64,000 nucleotides of DNA, from assembly GCF_024868665.1 (NCBI RefSeq), contig NC_079912.1, forward strand, positions 13,952,948 through 14,016,947, written 5' to 3'. Positions 32,038 through 44,397 of the stretch are shown here, piece by piece. The notes beneath the pieces are model-generated. The model ran no database searches. It was not told where the DNA came from and saw only the letters and a list, made by a program, of their open reading frames with translations. The DNA comes from Triplophysa rosa (taxonomy: Eukaryota; Chordata; Actinopteri; Cypriniformes; Nemacheilidae). Within the stretch, counting starts at the first letter, position 1; the number at the start of each line of letters is the position of its first letter. Both the position numbers and the translations under genes were made by a program.

Positions 32038-32629
32038 AGGGCAATTCCAGCGTTATGGACGTGACATTTTGCGTTATGGACGTGACATAAAAATGCTCAG
32101 AGAATGAATTTGTTACGATTATATTAAACCATCTGTTTATATTTTACTAAACCATTGTTGATAGAGTCTAAACATAAAAAAATGTCAGTCTATGAACAAA
32201 ATGTATATTTAAGAAAAGGGAAATAAACATGCGTTATGGATGTGACAAAAAAAAGGACGCGGTTTTTGGGAGACGATAAACTTTGTAGGATTTCTATAAA
32301 ATAAAATGCACAATCCTGAAGCAATAATACCCAATGAACGGAGAAGGGATGCCTCTTTATAGAACATAAAATAGTTACTTTATATTAATATTCATGTGTC
32401 CATTTATGAGGAATATGTAGCGTTATGGATGTGACAATCCTGAAAATGGCACTTACCTGACTATGAAAAATCATGCACTAAAAATAAAACAAATGCTTTA
32501 CAAATTTGAAGAGAGATCTCACATGGGTATTTGAACCACCAAATGTTAAAATCTGTGCTGTTACCATAAAAACCGCTGGTAAAAACTAAATTTTTTTGTG
32601 GTAAGATTTACATTTTCACGGAATTGCCC
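32038..32629. mobile_element. inverted-repeat element with four internal 17-bp repeats
   Basis: The ends CAGGGCAATTCC (left) and GGAATTGCCCTG (right) form an exact 12-bp inverted repeat. Inside are four direct copies of GCGTTATGGAYGTGACA at 32050-32066, 32071-32087, 32231-32247 and 32420-32436, all on the plus strand. No coding ORF. The family is not recognised. Confidence 0.7.
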
Positions 32630-33747
32630 TGCACTGAACAGCATGATTCAATATGCATGAACACTGGACAATATGTTTACACTGTCTGAATCATACCCCC
32701 AACTCATATCTAGTGCACTGCGATGGATTTGGGGTTAGACCTGTCCGATACATAATCTCTCCTTCTGTTTTGAAAAGGCTAGGCCTACAAAAACAGAACT
32801 GTATCCAACTTGATGATTGTGCTATGTAATCCGATGTAAAAGCTTCACTGAATAATGAATAATAGGAGTGACTCCTATTCCAGTTAAGTTTATTTTGGGA
32901 AATCATGTGAGTCATACCTCTGGTTTTGTGTCTAGATTGTTCTTCTCCATATCCGAATATGGTATCTTGAACTGAGGTGCAGTGCACCGATTTAAGCATC
33001 TTGTGTACACGTATGCGTAGTTTTAACTGTGAAATGCACTTATTTTTTTGATGAGAAAGGCACAAATTACTTCTGTGCAAAACAATATTATAAAAATTAT
33101 AACCAACATGCACTAATTAACTGAGACATTGTAAAACCCATTGTGTTAACGTGTTGCATATTTTTCCAAGGTGTTAGTTGTATACTTTTATTGCTTTGGT
33201 TAGTTTAATGAATCGAGAGATCTTGGTAATTTTGTATAAAAAAATGTGCTGTGCATTAAAAATATCCTCGCCTGGGTTTATTCACACTTGCACATCAATT
33301 GGCTGAGTGCCTCAAATCCACTGTTGCCATGACGATCCAAGTCTCAGCTATACTGTTTCCATAGAGACACGAGTCTCTGAATCAAAACTGTACTGTTTCC
33401 ATGACGAAGGCACTCAGGGGTTGGAGCAGAATGTTATCTGATTTCACATGATTCGTCAGATTTATTGTCACGAAACCGTGCCAACTGCCGGCCGTGTTTT
33501 CATCACACACCCACTTCAGAGTGAACACAATCCGCTGTTACCAAGTATCAGGTAGTTTAATCAAACACCTCGAGTCAGTTCAAAAGTACAAATATTACTG
33601 ACCTCACAGCTCGACATATACATCTAGTATTATATAAACTTTATGCAGACTCCAAAAATGAACAGAGCTGAGCACTGAACAAATTAAATCCATGAGTTTT
33701 TGCTGACCTCATCATGCTTAATCATTTTAGTCGCTATTCACTATATA

Positions 33748-34227
33748 CAGCCATAGAAAAAATTAAAAGACCTTCCCAAATTTTCATTTAATCTGCATTT
33801 CTAGATTTATTCTGGCCATTCCAGTCCAGTGTCTGTTGAATTTCAACAAAATCAAACCTCAGGAGTGACAAAGTCTTCCAATGTGAAAGATTGACAGCAT
33901 GACAAGACATGAAAACTATGAAAAAATAATTTTGAACTGTTCCTAAATATTACTGCTTAAAAGTAAATATGAACTTGTTTTCTTTTTAGTATTTTAGGTC
34001 TGAAAAAATACAGAACATCATTTTGACCTGTTTCTCCATTTTTCATTTTCTGCAAATAAATGAAAATAGAAACAATATTTTAATTTGACATTTGGTATAA
34101 ATATTGTTAGTAGTTCACAGAATAAAACAAAATGATCATTTTACCCCAACACATACCTAGAAATAGTAAATTCAGAAAAACTGAACAAATTAATTTGAAA
34201 TGGTCTCTTACTTTTGTTTATGGCTGT
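33748..34227. mobile_element. 480-bp MITE with TA-flanked inverted ends
   Basis: The left end CAGCCATAGAAAAAATTAAA and the reverse complement of the right end, CAGCCATAAACAAAAGTAAG, agree at most positions and both continue to AGACC. TA lies outside each end. Related copies are at 39374-39576 (internally deleted, inner part inverted) and 44398-44853. Tc1/mariner-like by target site, but no transposase. Confidence 0.82.
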
Positions 34228-34769
34228 ACAGTATGTCCATAAACAAGTGTTTAATTAAAAATCGTTAGAAAACAGGGAAAAACGTCACACGTGGAGGTTC
34301 AGGGAAAATAAGATGTTTGGCTATTTTGTTTAGTTATTCATAATGATATTAAAAAGCATTCAGGACAAGTATGTACTTGAGAAATGCAACACGTTCACAC
34401 ACTGTAAACCCCAATGTTGTCATTAATAAAGACATTAAGTTATCATAACTTAACATTATTTAAAATACCACGTTTTGGCATAAAAACTTAAACAAATGTG
34501 TTTAATCAAATTATTTGTCAGCAAAAACCTTTCGAATTAGGATTATAAGTGTTATGAACTCAAAATTGTAAATTATTTAAATTATTTTCTATGTCTTTGT
34601 TTAAAATGATTGGTCGTTTTGAAATTATGCCTGAGGAACGCGCTGATTGGTCGGTATTACACAAGGCGGTAATTTTTTGGTCGTGAATTTGACGAGGAGA
34701 ATCAGGCATATAACTAGAGGTTAGAAATGTGTAAAATATAAATAAGATATGCGATCTCTAACCCAGAAT

Positions 34770-34932
34770 AAAACCTGCTCCGGAGCAGGTTAACCGTGTA
34801 GCCTTAGTTACCATGGCGACTAAACCCGCTCAAAACCAATCCACTTTCTTGAGCCCGAAAACTCAGAGTATGCTCAAACTAAACGCGAATTTACCTGGGT
34901 AAAAACCAAAACCGGCTTTGTGATACAGGCCA
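34770..34932. repeat. MITE fragment with 20-bp perfect palindrome
   Basis: AACCTGCTCCGGAGCAGGTT at 34772-34791 is its own reverse complement. The block ends AAAACCGGCTTTGTGATACA, which resembles the terminus of a dispersed cyprinid element. The left border is not clear. Confidence 0.5.
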
Positions 34933-36411
34933 CAAGAGGTCAGAGTTGTAAGAAAACAACTAATGATTATTTTTAAATTCAAAGCTGTTTCAAAGAATGA
35001 CTCTGAAGAATAGTATTAAATTTGGATAACCAATAAAGAACATATTGTAAAAGTATAAGAGTAAAGCAATACGAATTAGGATATACAGTATAGCCTACTC
35101 TAACTTCATAGAAGTCTTCATAAAGATAAGAAAGCATCAGTGTACTACACTAGCCTTATTAAACACGCTACGGCCCATATTTTAGAAAACAAGTTTTGTT
35201 TTTCATTGTAACATTGCTTACAGGCAAGTTGTAAAGAATCAATGTCTGTATGTACAGTATATGTGTGTGTGTGTTCATACTCCTGCCATCTCTTCTTTTC
35301 TGCCCAGCCGTCACTAGTTCTTACCACAACTTCTCTCTTTCACATGCTTGTCAGTTCATTTTTCCAACTTCACTTATGATCCTCCCCGGTCCTTCTTTCT
35401 GCATTCAGGGTAAGCGGCAGCTCCCCTCCGAGCTTAAGTGGTGTGTTTTTGGCATTGTACGTGTAGTTTGCGTCAGTGCGTATGTGTTTGTGAAAGAAAG
35501 AGAGAGAAAAAGTATTGAGTGGAAAGGCATGCTGTGCTGGATTAATACTGGACGCTCAGAGGGGGGCTTCCACCATTCTTTACTGACTGATGCCCATACC
35601 AAATTGATACCTTGTATTGATGCCCATACCTTAATCAATTATGTGTGGAGAGAGAGATAAAAGAGAAGAATGCAGCGCGAGAGCAATGAGAGGGTACACA
35701 GGTAAGATAAAGTAAGAGAGGTGAGGAAAAATAGGGCATACAGGGAGGTGTTGATTTAGTTTACCCCCGGAGCGTACTGTGGTGGGGTGCGCTGGCAGGT
35801 TGAAGCGAGTGTGGTTTAAAGCTGGTTAGATATATTGTGCGGTTTAGACGTGCTGTTTGTGATGGGATGTTATTTTTCGGAGGAGGTTTGGAGTGTTGTG
35901 TTTGAGCTATATGGTGGTTTGCAGTAACTGGATGTATAAACAATGCCGAGGATTACATGTATAACTTCTGAAATGTATGTTTACGCATCAGTGTGCTGAA
36001 GTGCTGGTGTCAGTGTTTAACAGGAAGCACTTGAAACTACAGGTTGTCGTGGCATAGTGGCAAAAGTTTGTTTACGATTCAACAATTTTTCAGTGTAAAC
36101 AATTTAACGCAACTGGATTTTTACATATAGTGCAGATGGCGTGGGCTAAACTCGCTTGATTCAAAGGTGTTGTGGGTGGTTGCTGTGATGTTGCCGTGTG
36201 CCTTCTTACACGTTGTCATAACCACACACTGCAACACGTTAAAATGTCTTAATTTGAGTTGTTGTCCTTACAATCCCCGACAACAACACACACAATGAAC
36301 GACCGTAAATTCTGAAACAACACGGTGAATTCCATGCAAGGGGACCCACGGTATAGATAGAAATAGCTCATTCTAAGGCACTAAAACTTATACTTATAGT
36401 TTGAACAAGGT

Positions 36412-36588
36412 AAGAAAAAAAGCTGTCACTGGGTCAGGACCCTTAAAAAAGGTCCTAATATGAATATGTAGCCTTAAGGTCCAGATACATATTCATTTGG
36501 TACCAATATGTACTTTTGAGGTGCAAACGTGTACTTTTTGAAAGTGTACCACTCCAGTGAAAGATTCCGTACCTTTTTTTCTGAGAGT
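36412..36588. repeat. short dispersed element with GGTAC-type ends
   Basis: The left side (AAGCTGTCACTGGGTC) and right side (CCAGTGAAAGATTCCG) bracket repeated 'atatgtac / ccttaaggt' phrases of the kind seen in small fish MITEs. Approximate limits only. Confidence 0.5.
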
Positions 36589-39373
36589 GAGATTTGTTCA
36601 AATTCCTAACCCTAAATATGTGCTATAAAATGTATATTAAATCCCTAACACTGCTTATAAAGATCATCCGTGCTGGTAAATTACAAGGTGTCACTCAATC
36701 AGAACACTTTACATAGCCCTTGTCAAGCTAGCTCTCTTCTGCATAATATGATATAGTGTGTGTGTCCACATGTGTGTGACAGATAGAGGAGTGGAGTGTA
36801 TGGAGTGTTTTAAAAAGCTCTTGTCATGCTGGTTCTATTGTCTGTTGGAGAGGGCAAAGGGGATGCGTGAGGAGGGGGGCGTTCATGCTGTGAGCTTGTT
36901 TCTACGGCCTGTCAGAACTTTATCCGAGACCCAGCCGGAACTAATCAACTCCAATAGGCCTCCTCACTACCCACAATGCACCAGGCTTTGCTGGGGGCCG
37001 GTCGGTGGGAACTGAAGGAATGAGAGTAAAAAGCACTCTTTCCACACACACACACACACATTGCAGGTCCACTCCCCCTTGAACTGGTCCTAACAGCAGA
37101 CAACACTCCTACTGTCTCTCAATACTGTAATAATAAACACTTGCAATAATATTTTCACAGCGAGCAAAAGCCTGCCTCAGATCACAGCTCTACACAGCTG
37201 CGGCAGACTCTTGCCTGGACACACACGCACGCACACAATGAGATATGTGTGGATAAATTGTACAACATATGCTTCTGGCTACAAACATTGCAGCATGTTT
37301 CATATCTAGAAGGCACAATATCTAAATATAAATATACTAAGTAAATATACTAAAGCAATTTGTGTGTAGGCTATGCATTATAAATCTGTTTACAAAGCTC
37401 CTTTACATAAAGATACTATTACATAACTGGCTAAACATACACACCCCTGATAACATACATATGCTTCATTAAATTGGGTGTTCTCCATTAAAAAAATTAA
37501 GTACACCAATATTTCAGGATATATTAGTGTTTTAAGTAGTCTATATAGCGTGACAACTTTAATTTTAAAAGTATTCTATATAGTCTCTTAATTAATGTAG
37601 GTATTTATAACCATTTTAAAGATTTAAGCAAAATGCTGTTTAAAAAAGCATTTATGATGATGTTTTGCCTTCCTTATGTGTCCAGTACACAAATAAAAGT
37701 GAAAAATAAATAAATAAAACAACAAACCCAAGAACGGACTAGTTATGATCATGGAAAAATGTTACTGCTCACCGACTTTCTCAACAGGCAGAATAGAGTT
37801 ACTACTGCCCTCTACTGGGCATTTACATTATTTCCCATATTTAGTAAGAAACCACGACAGATTGTCTGACAAAAAACAATAAATATATAGATAAATAATA
37901 GATTCGTGATTAGTTTTTTTTAAATTAAGTGTTATTATTTTGATTTTACATTAAACTATAGCCTACCAATAGGTCCCGACTTTAAAAAGTTTCATTTTTA
38001 TTGTTTTAATGGTTTAAACACAAGCATTATGGTTACAGATGTTGAAACATTTGCTGCCCCGTGCTCACACGAGTGACCAAACCCTGGGTTTCCTGTGTCA
38101 CAGAGGATATTGCATCAAGTGCTGATAAAAGAGAAGAAACAAAGTAAGTGTGCTTCATTGGGAAGTGAGAGGCGTGTTGCGGCACTTCATGAAGGTGAAG
38201 TGGGGGTAGATTTAAATGTGTTAAAAAAGAACCAGTCTGCGTGAAACCCCTGCACTCATTATAAGATCTCCTCATTGTTTTAAGAGAGTGTGCCAATGAA
38301 TGAGTAAGTGAATGTGAATGCATGTGTATTTAGGCCTGCTTAGATAAATATGTGTATGTGTTTGTATTTGGGATGTGGCGGGGTAACGACTCAGTTAGGT
38401 TTACGAAGTCATTAAAAATTATTATTATTAAATGTTTGTCTACTTTCTCTTTGCTTCCCACATACAGTTATTTATTATATTAAAAAATTATGTAAAAAAA
38501 TAATTTCCATATTACATTTAATAAATGTTAAACACTTATGCAACTATATGTTTATTTATATGGACTGCAAAGTTTTTCTTTTGAATGTTCACAAGTGCAT
38601 GTGTGAGAGTGGAGGGGTGGGGGGTTCAACAGACCTATTGACTCTTGAATGGGGGAAATAAAGACCAGCACATGGGAATGAGCTCTTGGCTCTTAGCGGG
38701 GATGGACTATTGAGGTGCACTGGTGTGGGCTTAATCCTTCATTTATGCTCTCCTCCACTCTGCCGTTATTGGCACAAAAGGCCACACCCTGCGTATGGAG
38801 GGTTTCCGTGACGACCCTTAACCTGGCATTTTGCACTGCTATTCCCTATCACTTTATGAGAGCACACAGGCACTTATTCAATATTTACCTCTTATAATAT
38901 CACTAAGAGCCCCCCACCAAACACACTTAGGCACTAGATGTACGTATATTACTCAAGAGTGTGACAAAACCACAGTAACTAAGAGAATGTTTAATGACCA
39001 CAAGTGATTTCACAAAATGATTTGTAGAAATAAATAAATCTAGATAAAGTTATTCTAGATATACAGTAGATATGGAATAGCATGGACTCTTTATCTATCC
39101 TAGATATACAAAATATTTTGGGGGGGAATATAGTGGTCAAGTAGTAACAAAGTCAGATTAGTTTTATTTGCATGGAACCTTTCACAAAAGACGACATTAT
39201 ATTTCTATGTGGCTTTTAGGAGTTGCTCTCTGGTGCTTGTCACTGCTGAGAAATAAAATCAACACAAATTCAAATAGTTTTCATAACAAACATTACAGTA
39301 TGCTGTTACTGTTACAACCATTACAAAAAATATTATATGTAATGTGTTGTGGGCCTATTGTTTTTTAGATAAA

Positions 39374-39576
39374 CTGCCATACAGCCTCAGAAAAAAATAT
39401 ATTATATTTTTCTAATTTTAAAATGTACCATTAATAGGTATGTATTTAGGTAAAATTATCATTTTTTGTTTAATTCTGTGAACTACTAACATTATTTATA
39501 AAATATTATAAATAGAAATACTTGCTGATTGAATTAAAAATTGGAACGCTTTCTTAATTTTTTTCCGCGGCTGTAC
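39374..39576. mobile_element. internally deleted relative of the 33748 MITE
   Basis: It starts CAGCCTCAGAAAAAAAT and ends near CCGCGGCTGTA. The middle (GTGAACTACTAACATTATT) is the reverse complement of AATATTGTTAGTAGTTCAC in the 33748 copy. Confidence 0.65.
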
Positions 39577-40259
39577 GTTTATGAATCAACAGATCAGCTC
39601 CACCTGGAGGGCTTGATGCACATAACACACACAGAATTTATCTCCAGACACTACACTCTTTTTTAAAATAAGACTTCTATTAAACATTTAATCCCTATGA
39701 AAAATAGTCTGTAGTTTATTTTATTTTATAAACATTTTATTTTATAAACGGTTTATATGATATATTTTTAACTCCACGTGGGTGTCAGCCACAAGAAGGC
39801 AAATCATACAATCCAGCAAAAAATTCCAGTCATCCAAATATTTAATTACCAGTAATTCCATTTTTAATAGAATTTAAAAATGTGTATATTTTCCCTAAAA
39901 CGAATGACGATGTTTTTGGTAAAACATGAATTAATCTATAACACTGACTCACACTTTTCACGTGTAGTTTAGCACTTCCAGGAAGTGGTGTGTCGCGACG
40001 AACTTCACGAGACACTTTCTCAGTAAAAGGTAACATTAAGAATATATGTTAAATTTATATTATAATAGTGATATTGTCATTATTGACGTCTGTTGTCGAC
40101 AGTCGGGCTTCTACAGTATTCGCGAGCCGGTTTTCTATCGCCGCCTGGAACGACATGGATGAATAAAGTGAAACACGATCAGCTCTGCTATGAAACTTTT
40201 AAATGAACCTCATGTCATATTTTGAAGTTTACCCCAAATTATGACGATACAATATTGAG

Positions 40260-40344
40260 ATGGCATCCTCACTCGACAAATCTCGCGATTCACGTAAGTT
40301 TTGGAGCTATACATTATACTTTAATGTATATGTATAAATTATAC

Positions 40345-40375
<31 letters not shown>

Positions 40376-40451
40376 ACGTACATTATTCCATGCCTAAATG
40401 GATGATTAAAAGGTGATATGCTCTTGAAAAGGGGGATATTTTTGTATCTGG

Positions 40452-40499
<48 letters not shown>

Positions 40500-40740
40500 C
40501 TGGTTTATTATCTCCGTGGGGACAGTCCATAGGCGTAATGTTTTTTATACTGTACAAACTGTATATTCTATCCCCTAAACCTAAAGATCATAGGAAACCT
40601 TTTGTATTTTTAGATTTTTTTAAAATATTGTTCTGTACAATTTATAAGCTTTTTTGCCCATGGCGACCTCAATTTTGGTCGCCATGTGTTGGTGTGCATT
40701 CAGGTTTAGGTCCCCACCGGGATATAAAAACATGAACGCG

Positions 40741-40794
<54 letters not shown>

Positions 40795-43700
40795 GAGAGG
40801 GGCATTATTGAGGATGTACTTAAGTGAATCCCAATTTCCCCCTTCACCATTTTAGGTCCAGGTAACAGCCAAATGGTGAAGGCCCGTCTCCTGTCTTCAA
40901 GACAGCTTCTGGTGGAAGCCCTCTATCATCTGGGCCCTCTGCTAGACTGTGTTATTTCTGTAGGGCTGCTCACCACAGACAACTCTTATGAGATTTACGC
41001 TGAACGGACGCCAACAAATAAAGCCCGAAAACTTTTAGAGATCGTTGATGCTCAGATGGATGAGAGGGACGCCTCTCGCTTCATGGAGTGCTTGAGGAAC
41101 TGCATAAAACACTACCCGCGATTGCGAACATGGTTATCTTCAGAAGAAGGTATACAAATAACCTGTATAAATAAATTGGATTGAACCAAAAAAATCATTG
41201 AAATAGGATGTAAATACTAAAAACCTTTTGTTATCTTTGGATATTAGACATGTTGAATGTGCCAAGTCTTCAGCAAGGTCCAACAGGTAAGACTGTAAAC
41301 ATGAAATACTCTAAACTTACTTAATGTTTTGACATAAATGCCCTAAAAAAATGTCCTTTATTGCAGAATGTCACCTCCAGACCCACTTCAGTGTTTTGTG
41401 CTCACGCTTGGGTTGTTCTGTTCTGCCCGTCTCATTGGAACTCTTCTCCAGAGGCATTCTGACTCAGCTGGAACTGGAAAAAGTCCAAGCAGTACCCACT
41501 CCAACCCAGCAAGCACAATCTCTGCTGTCCATCTGCCTGAAGAAAGGAGAAAAGGCTTGCAAGAGCTTTTACACAGCGCTACAGGACGAGGACCAGCAGT
41601 TGGCCGAGGAACTCGACGGTAAACGACACCATCCAGAACATGACGTGAATAAAAATGAGCTAAATTACAAAACATTCACAAAAAAAATCACATTTATGTT
41701 AGAAATATTCTTAGTGCTCTGACTACTAGTCTTTGCAATCCTCTCATTTTCAGTTAATGGTCTGGTGGAAGATCTTCCATGTGCGTCTCTAAATAAAGAG
41801 CAGGAGGGCCGCAGCGTACTGATAGCAGTGGAGGAAACGGGAGGTCATAGTAGGGCAGCTTTGCCTCTCTCAGGTGATTCACATTACAAGACAAAAAAAT
41901 CATTTAAAATGTTAATGACCCAAAAGACGATAACCGAACAGTTCTGACGTTCCAGGACGCCTGCAGCAGGTCATGGTTCAGCTGGGTATGACTGTTGGAG
42001 ATGAAATAAGGTTTAATGTCTGTGAGCTGGGTGTGGCCGTGGGCTTGCCGCGTCGGACAGTCAGAGAGTGTCTTCTTGAAGGGGTCGGCATAGAAGACTC
42101 AGCCCAGCTGGAGGCTCTAGTGTCCCTGTATATGGAGAAGACACAGAATGCAGAAAGACTACAGAGCAGAGTGAAAGAGCTCAGTCCTCAATGTAGGTGT
42201 TATACAGTATTACCACAATATTTGGTTACACAGGAAGATAAGGTATCTTTTGTTATTCTTAATGATGTTTTAGCTACTTTTAAACACCTACTGATAATTA
42301 AAAAAGAAATGAAATACTGACTTAATAAACATTTTCTATCATTAATAAATGACCATTTCTGTTTAATTAAAGATTGTTTTTAGACAATAAATAAGCAAAG
42401 TAGATACAAAACATTTACTGATTAAAATATAAATTAAATCTGTTGTGAAGTCTGAATAGGTGAATACTAACCATCTTTAAATTGAGCATGACCATTAAAT
42501 GAACAATTATATGAATTATGAATTATATGAATCAATAGACGGTTTCAGCGGTAACAAAATAAACGAACGTTATGTGGCCTAAATGTAACTGCCGGTAGAC
42601 CTCCGAAAAAGAATCAATAACTGTTGAGTAGTTTTAATTTCATTTAAAACAATTCATATAGAATAAAATATTAATATATATTGATATAAATTCAATTAAA
42701 ATAAAAGAATGTCATAGACATATTTATATTTAATTTGTCAAAAAAACCTGTCAAAATGATTCGCTGCATCCAGGTTACCGTGTGTTATTAGCTTTGAGAG
42801 GTTGTTATCTGGGAATAACAAACCTGCAAATGTCGCCACTGGCCAATCAGAATCAAGCATTCCAACGAGCCGTGCAATAATTAAGTCTATTTATAGTTTA
42901 TTGGCCGAATTAGTAATGTTTTGGTTATATTTGAGTATACCTTTGGTTTTTATCCATAGGGTTTCAGCTCTCTGAGAGGGGGTGTCTGTTGTTGAGGTTA
43001 GTCCAAAAGGCTGAGACTCTGCTGCGCAGTGGGACCCACAGCCACCTGCACGGCTGGGACCACCTGCACGATCAGGACCATTTACGCAGCTGGGACCACC
43101 TACATTCTGGGGACCGCACAGACCAGCGCGCCGTGTGGGCCATCTTCAGTTTTCTGGTGTGGGACTGCATGGCTGAGGTTCTAGAGGAACCAGAAGCAAA
43201 ATCGAGCGGAGGCCTGCTGGGTATGATTGAGCAGCTGAGGACCAGTGGGAGGGTGGAGGCCTGTTTGCTGCAGGAGGTGGAGCAGTGTTGGACAGAAGGT
43301 GATGCCGAGAGTCTTTTACAGAGCGTGAGAGTACTCGCTCAGATGCTGAGGGACCTACATCCTTGCCAGGAAGATTTCCAGCTTTCCTCTCAAGTTGAGG
43401 GGCTGTCTTTGTGTAGACCTGGTAGTATAAACAGGGTCACATCCTTCCAGGGTGTTTCGGCACGGATCATCCGTAAAGCTCGGAGCAGCATGGTTCCATC
43501 CTCCTCGGACCAGGACGTGACACCTCTAGCTCGACAATATAGGGAGATGTGCGTTCGCATTGCACGTTTACTGGAAGCGGTGCGGCCAAAGAAAGAAACC
43601 TTTGACTTTTCGAATGCGGCCATTACTGCAGTCACTCAGCATGTACGGTTTGTCTTATCAGATCGCGCTTTTGGCTCCGGGGCCTTTGACGCGGGAGTTC

Positions 43701-44302
43701 ACCATCGCTTGCTATCCGTGTTGGAGTTTAACCCTGCACAGTTGGGCTTGGGATCTCTAATGCGGCTCCACCAGGAGACTCTGTCGCACTTGGAAAGCTA
43801 CTTGCAACTCGGAGAGCATCACAACTTCCAGTTTGTTTTGGAGTCGGTTCGGATACTCGGACCCGCAAAGCTGCTTTCAGTCAGAAAGGTTTACGGGCCC
43901 GTCGCCATTGACAGTGGAGTGGAGGAGGTACTTCGTTTTAGAACATCAGAGCTCACTTCTTTCCTGGTTCGAATACACTGCCTCTGCTATGAAGAGGGGA
44001 GAGGATGCTTCAAGGTTGGCACACCACGCTGCATGTGTATGGATCTGCTCAAAGCAGAGGGTTTGCGTGAGATGCTTGGTGGGAACATTCTGGCTGAAGT
44101 CAGAGGGAAAGTGTGGATTAGAGAGGGAGAAAGTGACGGGTGGGATAAACTGCAGTCTTTGGCTCAAAGATGCTCTGCTCAGATCAGAGATGAAGGCTGC
44201 TGCTTTAAAGTCATAAACACTGGATTAGAATGTGAGATCAAATTCATATATAGGAGTCAAAGGTTGTGGGCGGAGCCACATAGGGACTGCGAGGTAAATT
44301 AA
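40260..44302 (+). CDS. tandem-CARD protein of unknown function, 772 residues
   Basis: Seven exons: 40260-40293, 40856-41149, 41248-41286, 41367-41618, 41754-41873, 41956-42192 and 42960-44302. Every junction is GT-AG with a one-base carry, and the total (2319 nt) divides exactly by three. The start codon has G at -3 and +4. Residues 18-109 form a clear CARD (LLSSRQLLVEALYHLGPLLD, then GLLT, NKARKLLEIVD, FMECLRN and RLRTWL). Residues 125-206 form a second, more diverged CARD (LELFSRGILTQLELEKVQ, then CLKKGEKACKSF). CARDs are helical domains that pair with other CARDs in apoptosis and inflammation signalling. Residues 247-325 look helical and might be a third death-fold; this is inference. Residues 354-377 are a four-fold HLHxxD repeat. 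The last exon encodes 447 residues, Cys-rich towards the end, with no Walker A motif, caspase QACxG site or other domain I recognise. I cannot name an ortholog; it may be a fish CARD adaptor. It ends tail-to-tail with spice1. Confidence 0.85.
40340..40376. repeat. (CATA)n/(TA)n microsatellite
   Basis: A CATA repeat grades into pure TA in intron 1 of the CARD gene. Confidence 0.93.
40454..40763. mobile_element. CA-bracketed MITE with internal hairpin
   Basis: A short element with ends CATGTCTGGTTTATTATCTC and (reverse complement of the right end) CATGTTTTTATATCCCGGTG, both continuing into GGGGAC, is bracketed by (CA)n runs at 40454-40495 and 40741-40763. Near its right side CATGGCGACC and GGTCGCCATG form an exact 10-bp stem with an 8-base loop (40659-40686). 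It lies in intron 1 of the CARD gene, and a further (TA)n run follows at about 40764-40791. Confidence 0.7.
42535..42700. repeat. fragment of an AGACGGTTTCA-ended element
   Basis: It starts AGACGGTTTCAGCGGTAAC and contains GCCGGTAGACCTCCG. Relatives are at about 24990-25140 (same CCGGTAGACCTCCGC phrase) and 54363-54613 (both ends preserved). Located in the last intron of the CARD gene. Confidence 0.6.
42775..42890. repeat. terminal fragment shared with the 60530 element
   Basis: GAGAGGTTGTTATCTGGGAA through CCAACGAGCCGTG recurs with very few changes at 60800-60895 in rmc1. Here only one end is kept. Confidence 0.8.
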
Positions 44303-44397
44303 ACTTGTTTATTAGTGGTTTTTCATTTCAAACTATGATATATAGTTATATATATATAACAAATGCAGTTTTATTATCTTATAACAATTATATTACA

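Larger units (their letters stand above)
17410..40255. other. intergenic region with no supportable gene
   Basis: About 23 kb lies between the boc promoter and the CARD gene. No ORF shows exon-like splice flanks together with recognisable protein content. It contains TTAA-type MITEs (20195, 23421, 27676, 31642), a SINE-like fragment (29873), inverted-repeat elements (32038, 33748, 36412, 39374), many CA/GA/CT microsatellites and scattered low-repeat blocks (for example 20980-21150, 27365-27480, 30880-31270). An undetected non-coding RNA gene cannot be excluded by eye. Confidence 0.6.

Noticed and set aside
43833..44216. 127-codon ORF in another frame over the CARD gene last exon
   Set aside because: It is a shadow of the long exon 7 frame.
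44288..44302. Splice donor (GAG then GTAAAT) just before the CARD stop codon
   Set aside because: Possible by sequence, but no downstream coding exon could be found before the poly(A) signal, so the stop was kept.
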